From Fragum whitleyi (lineage: Eukaryota > Mollusca > Bivalvia > Cardiida > Cardiidae): DNA of 64,000 nt. The DNA lies in NCBI GenBank assembly GCA_948146395.1, contig OX411552.1, forward strand, positions 14,306,957 to 14,370,956. The letters run 5' to 3'. Below are positions 43,701 to 55,700 of this stretch, piece by piece (position 1 is the stretch's first letter; each line of letters starts with the position of its first letter). The translations under genes and the position numbers were made by a program. The notes beneath the pieces were generated by a model that had not been told where the DNA came from, did no database searches, and worked only from the letters and a program-made list of their open reading frames with translations.

Positions 43701-46700
43701 TGTCAAGGTCAATAATCAAGACAATGTATGGTTGCTTTTGGGGGCATTCTTATTTCACAATTTTGTTGTGTTTAGAATTGAATACTTATGAATATTAATT
43801 CTTCTGAAAAAGCTATCACTTATTCGGGTAGATTATTAACCATTCATGTTTGTTTTAATTTTAGATTTGCATTCCAAAGTTTGCTCTAGTGAAGCCAGAA
43901 ACACTGACAGAGAAGGATTTTGAAGACCATATTTTGAGGCCAGATACTGCAGATGTGTATCAAACAGTGTCAGGATGTGTAAGAACTTATGATGAGGACA
44001 TAATTATTTTATTTCTAGTTCTTGGGACAAATCTTACAAGAAAAAGGGTTTTTGTATGGGATTTTTAAAAATTTAAAAATAGAATGCCTTAAATCCTGTA
44101 GTAGGTATGAAACCAAAATAAAAATGAAAAAAACCACTCCTTTTTGAGCTCACCTGAGCATGAAGTGCTCAAGGTGAGCTATTGTGATCGTCCAATGTCC
44201 ATCGTCAGTCGTGTATTGTCTACAATTTCTTTTAACATTTTCTCCTCCTAAACCGCTGGGCCAATCTTGATGAAACTTGGCAGGGATGTTCCTTGGATCA
44301 AACTCGACAAAAGTTGTTCAAATAAATGAAATCTACCCTTTATTCACCCTTACCCTTCACATAAAGGGTGAAATAGGAAAATCCTCAAAAATCTTCTTCT
44401 CTGAAACCAGATGGTAGAAAGCTTTAATATTTGGTATGTAGCATCATTTAGTGGACCTCTACCAAGTTTGTTCATATCAAAACTGTGGGGTCATATTTGG
44501 GCTCCACTTGGTCACAACCCTTTTTACATAGAATCAAAGAGGGATAATCTTTAAAAATCTTCTTCTCTGAAACCAGATGGCAGACAGCTTTCATATTTGG
44601 TATATAGCATCATCTAGTTGACCTCTACCAAGTTTGTTCATATCAAGACCCTTCTGTCATATATTATTTGGTCTCCACCCAGGTGAGTCCTTTTGTACAC
44701 AGAATCAAAGAGCATTTTTATTTTTAAAAAAAATCTTCCTTTTTGAAATCAGATGGTAGAAAGCTTTCATATTTGGTATGTAGAATCATCTAGTGGACCT
44801 CTACTGTATGTGTTCATATCAAGTCCATGGGTTCATATTTTGGCACCACACAGATTCATTCTTTTTTAGCTCACCTGAGCACGAAGGTGAAAACATGATA
44901 TCTTCAAATGATTTCTTCTCTGAAACCAGAATGCAGACAGCTTTCATATTTGGTATGTAGCATAATCTAGTGGTCTTTTAGCATAATATAGTGGCTCTGA
45001 ATGGCCCCCATCCCCTATTTTACATAGACAATAAGGAGGAAATCTTTAAAACTTGTTCTCTAAAACCAGAAGGCAGAGGCTTTTCTTAATAGTTTCTTTT
45101 AATTTAATTTCATCAAGTTTATTCATAACATACCCCTGTGTTCATATAAGGGCTGTACCCATGCAAATCCCTCGCTCTTTGCTGAAATCAATCCATGGTA
45201 TTTATCTTATGAAGAAATTATCTCCTTGTTGACATCTGCCTATTTAATTGATGTGACGTCCCAGGGGTCAAAGAGACTCAGGTAAGCAATCTAGGACCAT
45301 CATGGTCCTCTTGTTTAAATTTTTTTGATTTGATCAGAATAAAATTTCAATATTTTCTACTTCAATTTGATGGCTCAGCAAAAAATGGTTGTAACTCCCT
45401 ATAAACATATTGGGAGTTACAACATTTCACACTGAGCCATGGAATTGTTCTTTAACTAACAGAATTCTCTTGTAGTAACTGCTGATGACATCACTGAGTC
45501 ACTTTGTGAAGCAGACCTAAATATTTTTAACATCCCATTCAAGTGATTTGGTTCTGAAGAAAAATGAGTAAAACCTATCGGAAGAAATAAAGTAAATAAA
45601 ATTGATAGAAGGTTATTTTATTCCAGTTTTGAATAAAATTTGGTTGACTCTCCCAAGAACCAGAAAATAAGAAAATGATTGCATTATGTTTACTATTAAC
45701 CCTTGTGGTGCTCTGGTTTGGAATACTTGTATGTATACACGACCTAAATCTACACCCACTTTTTGTTCTTAATCCAAAATAAACTCAGCATCATTATAAA
45801 GTTACCACAAACAATAACTCCCATACAACATAGAACATTTTATTTGTAGCAAAGAAGTTATTTAATTCATTAAGCATGGAGTGCTGGGAAAACATAAACC
45901 ATAGTTTTTTATCAGTGGCTGAAACAAACGTCATATTTTTCTTGCTTGAAGAAACTTACCTCAAATTGAAAAATCACTAACACCATTAATGAGTATGGCC
46001 AATGTTTTAGTGCAGAACTGCCATGATTTTGCGTAAAAAATTCTTATTTCATGCTATTACGTTATTAGAGAATGACCTGTCATTCGTCCATAAGATCAGT
46101 GAGAAAGACACTCGTCCCTATATAGCTTTGGCTTTGAAAAGCTTATAGTCCTTTCTTATTTTTACATCAAATTGAAAACTCACTTACACAAATAACGATT
46201 ATGGCTGCTGTTTGAGTGGAGAACTGCCATGATTTTGGGTAAAAAATTCTTATTGCTTTCTGTATACATTAATAGAGAATGACCTGTCATTTGTCCCTAA
46301 GGGCAGTGAGAAAGACTCTTATCACTATATAACTAACGGACATAGGTTTTGTGAGTCTGAGACACTAAAATCATTAGCCAGGAATTTCAAAACTACGGGT
46401 GTTATTTGCCATGTGCTAAGGCAATTGCACTTTATTCTCCAATAAACTCAGTGAAAAAGGCACTCATCCCTATATAACTTTGGCTTTGAAAAGCTTATAG
46501 TCCTTTCATATTTTACAGGATGTGAAGGTGGAAGGAGGACAGATTAAGCTACAGAAAGGCTTCCAGACTAATAAAACAGTATGTATATACACCGAATAAC
46601 TTATTGGCAAGCACAAGTAATATAAAGAATTTATATAACTTATTGAAAAGCTACTGTTGGTGTCTTAGTGGTAGTTTGGTGTCTGTGTGTGTGTCTGTCT

Positions 46701-49700
46701 ATTTATTGCTACTGAAGCATATTAAGGGGTCAGTGCAATACAATTGTAAGTGCCTATAGTTATATAGGCACTTGCAATAGTGTTGAGCTGACCCATAAAT
46801 ATGCAAATATGAGCAACGTCCCCAGAAGACGATAAGATGTTACGGGGGATTGTGCTATGATATGGTACATGACCAAACTAGATCTGATGATTTGATTCAA
46901 CATGGTTCTTTAAGTTGTTCTATGTAAAGCACCATCACACAGGATCTTGATTTAATATCTCATCCGCAAGAAAATTAGTTTGTTAGTCTGCCAGTCTTGG
47001 AATAGAACCAAATATGTTGATTTGTTTTTAAGTGAGGTGCTGAATATCAATCTGTCTTTCTCTGTCTGCTAAAACTTAACCTCTAAACCTATCTAGGTCA
47101 AATTAGCATGAAGGTTCCTCTCAGCAATAAACATCTTTGAATAATTAGGTCAAGGTCATCTGTCAAAGTCAATTATCAATGTCAAACTTCTCATAAAAGA
47201 TGCTGTTTTGGGGGCTTAAGTGTCATCTCATGACTTCTGTTAAATCATAACACTATTTAATTTCAGATAAAGATCTTATTTGAGGAGACATTCTACAATA
47301 TAAAAGATGAAAGCTACAGGGTTCTGTGTATATCTGGATTCTTTAACAAACAAGGTATTTTTATGCCCCCTAATTGAAAAAATTGCGAGCACATTGATTA
47401 ACTCTTGTTGGTCTGTCTGTCCGCAAAAACTTCAAACAAAAACTTGACATTGTCAATTATTGAAAATCTATTTGATATACAATGCTGATATTTTGCATGG
47501 TGATAGATCTCAATGATACACAACTGCTTTACCAAGGTCAGGGCCATCTGTCAAGGTCAGAAATTACTGGATGAATTTCAACTAAACTTCACAGGAATGA
47601 TCCTTGGGTGAGCCTCTTTCAAAGTTGTTCAAGAAATGTTGATCCAATGAAAGGATTTAATGGGCGTGGCTTATTTCCAAATATGATACAAAATGAGTTT
47701 TCTCAGATTCTAATTGATGGATACCAATTAAATTTTACAAGAATGATCCTTGGGTGACCCTTTATCAGTCAACCAAAAATTATTGTGATTGGATGAATAA
47801 TATGTATTTTATGGGCGGATGTCATTTCTCTATATATTATGTAGTGGTAACTTTGAAAATCATTTTCTCAGAACGTAATTGATGGATATCAACCAAATTT
47901 CGTTGGAATAATCCTTTAGTGACCCTTTATCAGTGTAACAAAAATTTTTGTGATCAGATGAAAAATATGTATTTTATGGGCTGAGGTCATTTCTCTAATA
48001 TAGACATATAGTGGAAATTTTGAAAATCATTTTCACAGCATATAACTGCTGAATATCAATCGAACATTATTGGTATGATCCTAAGGTGACCCATTATCAT
48101 TCAGCCAAAAAATATTGTGATTGGATGAAAAATATGTCTTTTACAAGCGGAGGTCATTTCTCTATATGATATATATAGGAAATTTTGAAAATCATTTTCA
48201 ACATCTGTAGAACCCAAACATCTAAAAATCTAGTCAAAATTTTTATTTGCTATTACAAGAATTTCAAGCCTCTGTGGAGCGACTCAAGCCGTTCATGGCT
48301 TTCTAGTCTTTTATACTTTCTTGTAGATTGTAGTGGTTGGGCTGTCAATCTAGAGGTCCCGGGTTTGATCCCTGATTGGGGCACTAATCCTCTCCAACTA
48401 TTTGTCTCTCAACATCATAGACCTTTGTGAGAAAGCAGCTGGAGGCTAGAAAAGGATGTAATGGTAATACTGGTTAGAGAAATACCAGGAATCCATGGTT
48501 GATGCTCCAGGTGCCACAATGTAACTATACAAGGGTTGTCAAAAGCCACATAAACCCCATTCAAACAAAGGTTGAAGTGATTTCTGAATTTTCTGGGTGG
48601 ATTTTCCCTTGAATATCACAATTCAACCAGCAAAATTGCCAAATCAGTGGTTGAAGGCAAAACAGTTGTAACTGCCTGTAACTGGCATTTTCTAGACAGG
48701 GTCATATTACCCATGATGACATTACATTGCACGGAAATCACATGCTAAATGAGACATTTAAAAAATTTCTATCCTTAAACCCTACCAGAATATTACATGC
48801 TAAACTTTGCCAGAAAATCACTTGCTATAACCACTGGCATCTGATCAAAAAATGTTGACAAAAATGTGGATATAAAAATAAAATTAAAAAAACAACAAGT
48901 GACCTGTTTATTCTTGAATATGTAAATATTACGGATTTGAATATGTATGATATTTGATAGATCTACCCTATGTAATATATATCTTTATATTAAGGTTCTT
49001 TATATTAGGTAGTTACTCATTATCATTTTTAAGATCGAGTGCCAGTACCTATAACTTTCACATTTTCTCAAATTTGCACATTAAAGAAACAGAATACTGG
49101 TTTCTGTGAAAGATTGATTATGAATAACGAAAGCTATACAATTATTTTCACTCAAGGCTCTGCAACATGTAAACATATAGCTTTTGTTGGGCTCTTAATG
49201 AAGATACATGATGTGTTCTTTACTTTAATTTGACAGAATCTGTTGAAGCCAGTATCAAAGAAGATAAGATCACAAAACCACCATCCAATTATGAAGACTG
49301 TTTAAATATTCTATGGAGAAATACAGGTAATCTTTCCTACTTGATATGAATTTCTGTAAAGATTTTGTAATTATCTTTTTAGTCAACAGTGTTGGTACTA
49401 TTGATAGTTTTATCTTGTATATGTGACCCATCACGCAAAATTGGACCATCTGGGTAGTGTGTAATGTGTCGACCCTAGTCAGACTGCGCGGATTGCGCAG
49501 ACTGACTAGGGTCGAAACTTTTCGTTATGTGCTTATTTTCTGAATTTAGAATGTTCCTTCTACCTTCCAGTGAAAGAATTGTTGAAATGCGACCTCTGGT
49601 TTACCAGAGCTAGACCCAATCTCTTTTTCAAATATTTATCGTACAGAGTTCCCAGATGGCCCCTTTTTGCTTGACGGGTCACATATATCGAATACAGAAC

Positions 49701-52700
49701 AACCAAAGCTGTTCGTTTTTACAACTACAGTACCATGAGTAAATCTTGACATAATCTTAGAAAGTATTGATGCCTCCAAAATGGCACAAGTTCTTTTCAT
49801 TTTGACAGACCAGTGTATGGGTATTGTAATTGCCTTGAATGATGTAGACATTTTTTCACTGGTCCCTAGATTTGTATTGTGCCCCTAATAGTTCTGCAAC
49901 ATTTCGGGACTAATGATCTAATACAATGTTAACCGAGGTTTCCTAATGGAAAGTCACAAACTTTAAGTGTTTACCAAGGTTACCTTATGAATTCATTTAG
50001 AAACCTCGGTTTACATTGTGAAAGATTATAAGTTCTGAAATATTTCGGATGTATTATGGGCCCACTTCCTCAATTTATTACAGCCACTAGCAAGACCAAA
50101 GAGAACTTTGACAAAGTGTTGACAGGATTTTGTGTTCAGTATCAAAAGATAGAGAATGGAACAATAGAACAGTTAGCTGTAAGTACACTTTGCAGTCTTA
50201 CCAGAGTGGATGCTTTATCAAAGGGGTGTCCATCTGTACACCTATGTGTAATGAAAAATTATATCACCAAATATATACACAAGGAAAAAAGTATTGCAAC
50301 ATCTAAATTATGAAGATATAAAACTTCTTTCAATTCAGCCAAATATGAACCTCATTGAACTTATGTGAGATGTTATTTTGGTCATCAAATGTGTGAACTA
50401 TCACCTCTAACTCAAAATCTGGCATTGTTGTTACAGGTGCTGAAAGAGTAATGTCAGCATTGATTTACAAGGTCTGATCTAGGGTATGGCAAGAAAAGTT
50501 AATGCTGATTTTGCCGATAAATGTACAATATATTAACGGTAAATTTATTTTTGATGTTTATTCCTAGATTAGAGACTATGAACAGACTGAATTCTTACCT
50601 GACATTTTTGATGCAGCAAAAGTTAATGGTGTAAGAATATTAGTTGAAAACAATTCCTTTTTACGACTGCTATTATTTGGATAAAATAGCTGATATTGGA
50701 ATAAAGGCTCATCAGCCTGTTTCATTTTAGACTGCTAGATTAAATGAAAATCTTTTCTTCTGTCTTTAATTCGCCAAGTTCCTAAAGTACTTAAATGGAA
50801 ATCGAATGTTGCAATACTTTTTTCTTTGGGTATATATTGTTTATGAGTGATCAAAACATTGTAACTACAGCTTGACTAAGCTGTAGTTACAATGTTAAGA
50901 TCATTAACCGACTATAATTATTTTAACAATATGATCTAATCACAGACATGCACATCACACACAGTTGTAGGCATGCCCTTCTTTATACAGTTTGAGGATG
51001 GTGATTTTGAGTTGACTGTTCACATAATTTTTAGCTCCACTGGCTGAAAGCCACTGGGGCTATTGTCATGGCGTTGTGTCCGTCATGCGTCCGTCTGTGC
51101 GTCCGTGCGTCAGGTCGTAAACTTTTTCTTTAAGAATCTTCTCCTCAGAAACTACTGGATGAATTTCTACCAAACTTCACAGGAATGATCCTTGGGTGAC
51201 CCTCTTTCAGAGTTGTTCAAGAAATTTGGATCCAATGAAAAACATGGATTTAAGGGGCATGGCTAATTTCCAAATATGGTAAAAAGTGAGTTTTGTCAGA
51301 TTCTAATTGATGGATAATAATTAAATTTTACATGAATGATCCTTGGGTGACCCTTTATCAGTCTACCAAAAATTATTGTGATCGGATGAAAAATATGCAT
51401 TATATGGGCGGAGGTCATTTCTCTATATGTTATATAGTGGAAACTTTGAAAATCATTTTCTCAGAGTGTAATTGATGGATATCAACAAAATTTCACTGGA
51501 AAGATCCTTGGGCGACCCTTTATCAGTCTGCCAAAAATTATTGTGATTGGATGAAAAATATATATTTTATCGGCGGAGGTCATTTCTCTACTTTGAAAAT
51601 CATTTTCTCAGAATTTAATTGATGGATATCAACCAAATTTAATTGGAATGATCCTTGAGTGACCCTTTATGAGTCTACCTAAAATTATTGTGATGGGATG
51701 AAAAATATGTATTTTTTGGGCAGAGGTCATTTCTCTATATGTTATCTAGTGGAAACTTTGAGAATCTTTTTCTCAGAATGTTACCGATGGATATCAATCA
51801 AACTTCATTGGTATGATTCTTGGGTGACCCATTATCATGCAGCCAAAACTTATTGTGATTAGATGAAAAAATATGTAATTATGGGCAGAGGTCATTTCTC
51901 TATATGTAATATAGTGGAAACTTTGAAAATCATTTCAACATCAGTAGAACCCAAAATATCTCAAAATCTAGTCAAAACTTAGATTTACTATTACAAGAAA
52001 TTCAAGTCTGTGGAGCGACTCAAGCCATTCATGGCTTTTTAGTTATTATTTAATCTTTACCGTCTTTCCATATTACTCATCCTTCTTTGTGTTTTTCACA
52101 GGAAATGGTATCAATTCAGCTAACACAGGCTATGCAAACAGTTCTGAAAGACCAGAATATAGTAAGTGTTGGAATTATTACCAAAATGTGTAACCCATCA
52201 CACTAAAAAGGACCATCTGGGGATTTCTTAAAGTATCGACCCTAGTCAGACAAGGCAGAAAGAATTCTCATGCTCTGAAACTACTGATCAGAATTCATGA
52301 AAACTTCACAGAAAAGATCCTCAGAACATGTTCTTTCAGATATCTGAATTAACTTGTTGTTTGTTTTATAACATTGGCTCTACAGGCTGTTGTCTTACCA
52401 AAAATGGTCCCTTATGATAGAATTTTAAAAAAATCCTCTTCTTTGAAACTAACAATCAGAATTCAACCAAACTGCACAGGAATAATGCTTGGGACATAGT
52501 CTTTTAGATTTCTTTGTTAATTTCTGGGGCCGTATTCACCAATGCATTTTGCAACAATTTAGCACACTAAATCCCAAGAATAAAGAATTTAGAATTACGT
52601 ATTCACCAACCCATTCTAAATTACGAAATGGACTAAATTCTTAAGAATAAAGTCGTTTTTCCAAGTCTAATACCTACCGTGCTAAATTTTAAAAAAAATG

Positions 52701-55700
52701 GCGACTGTCCGCCTCGCGTCGGATGGAAAACATGGTTTAATATCAACCTAATGACAAAATAAAATGTCAGAATAGAAATAATTTCCCATTAATTTTCCTT
52801 TCTGACACATAATTATGTTTTTGGTCGAACTATTTACCAAATGACATCAAAGACATTTGTGACGCAATTTTACGTTGAAATGTATGTTTACATATCGACA
52901 GAAGGTTAAATTTTACAATATTCTCGGCGAGTTTTCAGGGATTTCACATTTGATTTACATTTACAAGGGAGGAGGGTGGTTAAGGAGTAATATATTTTAA
53001 GCAAAGTAAAGTTTTCAAGGGTGGTGGTGTATGGATAGGAACAAGACAGATGGAGGAAAGAAGACGAAGGCAGATTGTCATTTCAACTTGAGCAATAGAA
53101 AGCTTGGTGCATTTTTACACAAGATTCTATTTGTTTGGGTGCTGATACTTTCTGCAAAGCAACATCATGAAAATGGTACGAGTTAAAGGAAACTCTCACA
53201 TCTTCAAGAGAGACGTTTTTTTATTGAAAAGATGGAAAGCTCTCTTGGTGAAAGATTTAGGTGGGCATAATGTTGAACTCGTTGCCTAGTTTGAGTTGAA
53301 TTTAGTTGTTGTTTTTTCTTCAACATTCTATTTCTTATTGCCCTTTTGGGTCCTATTTAGTCTAATTTTGGCCTAACTACCAGTAAATTAACATGGTATT
53401 TGCTCTAGAGTCAAAATGATACACCGTTTGTCAATCGAAAATCTAAATCCCGTAACTACAGCGAGTAATTTTACGGTTTTTCGACTGCCAAATAAACACA
53501 ATTGTTTCTGTCAACTGTGATCGAAGATATTATTGCTAATTTAATTGATCTTTGCATTCAACCGATCAAATGTCTCAACAAAATATTGAATATTGAAATG
53601 ATAGATACAAAAAACTACAAAAAATACATTTAAATGTCATTTATTAGGAAGGAGGGAAATTAAGAATGAAGGACAGAAACGCAATGGTTACTCTTTTTCT
53701 TTCCTTCTCGTCAAATTTGGGGAACCATGGTAAGTCTGTGGCCACTTAAGCGCTGTATTAATTGATCTAAATTAAGTATATTCTAATTTGCGTTGGTGAA
53801 TATGCACTTTAGTCCATTCTTGGGAAAGTCCAGACTTAGCAATTTAGCCTAGGCTAAATTCTAAAATTTAGAATAGGTTGGTGAATACTACCCCTGATCA
53901 GGTTGATGATATTGGCTCTATGGGATGTCGTGTCACTGAAAATGATCCCATATGATGAAATATTGAAATAATCTTCTATTGGACAGAATTCAACCAAACT
54001 TCACAAGAATGATGCTAAGGACATGCTCTTCAAATTTCTTTGTTGAAATGTGATTTGGTAAATGACATTGGCTCATCAGACTGTTGAGTCACTGAAAAAA
54101 GGTCCCATGTGATAAAATATAAAAAGTCTTCTCTAAATCTAGTAATTACTGTTCAACCAAACTACACAAGAATGATTCCTTTGACATACTCTATCATTCA
54201 AACAGCTCAACAAAAGCTATATTTTAAAATGTAGAAAATGTAGGGGTTTTTTTGGTCACTCAATGAAATATAAACTGATCTTTCACTGAAACAAACGTTT
54301 ATCCTCTATTTCATTGAAGAATTGACCTAAAAAAATGCATTCTTTAAACCATTTTGTACAGCATGAACATCTTGAGAATTATTGAAATATCTATAATGAC
54401 AATGGAATTTATTTAGAAACCAAGTAAATCATAGTATTTGTCAATTGGATTTGTTTCTACATTATAGAGGAGATCAGTACAGTTGAATGAAGCCTTCATG
54501 ACAAACTTACGAATAGCTGTAGAGGTATGTAGTTAAATCAACTTAACTTTAAGTAAGGAACTAAATTGAGGGTTCTTGATCAATATTCACAAGTTAAATA
54601 AGACTCTTTTATAACTAGTGCCATATCAAATATCATATTTAAATAAACGTGACCCATCACACAAAAAGGGACCATCTCGGAACTCTGTAAAATAAATATT
54701 TGGAAAAGAGATTTGGTCCAGCATAGATCAACCAGAGGTCGCATTTCAAAAATTCTTTCACTAGAAGGTAGATTGAACATTCTAGATTAAGAAAATAAGC
54801 CCATTGCGAAAAGTTTTGACCGTAGTCAGTCTGCGCAAACTGCGCAGTCTGATTAGGGTTGACATTTTATGCACTACCCAGATGGTCCCTTTTCGCATGA
54901 CGGGTCACAAATGTAAAGCCTGCTTTCAACCTTTTCTAAGGTCTGGCACAACTGATCTGTGTTTATTATCAAAGTTTGTGTTTATAATTAGTTTTAACTT
55001 TAATTATTTCAAAGAAAGGTGTAGGTTTTTGTACCCAATAGATGTTTCTTCTTTAAATGAGATCACATACCTAACACATGAATGGAGGATCATATTTTAT
55101 GATCAAAGGGAATACAGAAATAAGATTGTGAAGTCTAAAATTTTTCATTTATTTATTTCTATATACCTTTGGAACAAATATTGCCGCAGATATTTTTAGC
55201 TCACCTGAGCATGAAGTGCTCAAGGGAGCTATTGTAATTGATCGTTGTCCGGCGTCCGTCTGTCTGTCTGTCCGTCATGGTGTCAACTTTTTCTTTAAAC
55301 GACATCTCCTCCTAAACTTATGAGTCAAAATCAACCAAACTTGGCAGAAATATTTCTTGGGTGGTCCCTTGTAAAAATTGCTCAAATGGAAAGGATCCGT
55401 GCCATATCATGGGAAAAGGGGCCTTAATGACAAATTTCTTGTTTACACTCTAGAAGCCACAAATATGGTCCAATCTTCATGAAACTTGGTCAGAATGTTT
55501 GTTAGGTCATGAGGATGAAGTCTATCGAAAATGGGAAGGAAATGTGCTATATCACAGAAAAAGGGGCCTTAATGACATTTTTTTTTATTACACTCTAGGA
55601 GCCACAAATATGGTCCAATCATCATGAAATTTTGTTAGAATGTTTGTTAGGTCATGAGGATGAACTCATTTGAAAATGGGAAGTATCTGTGCCATATCAT

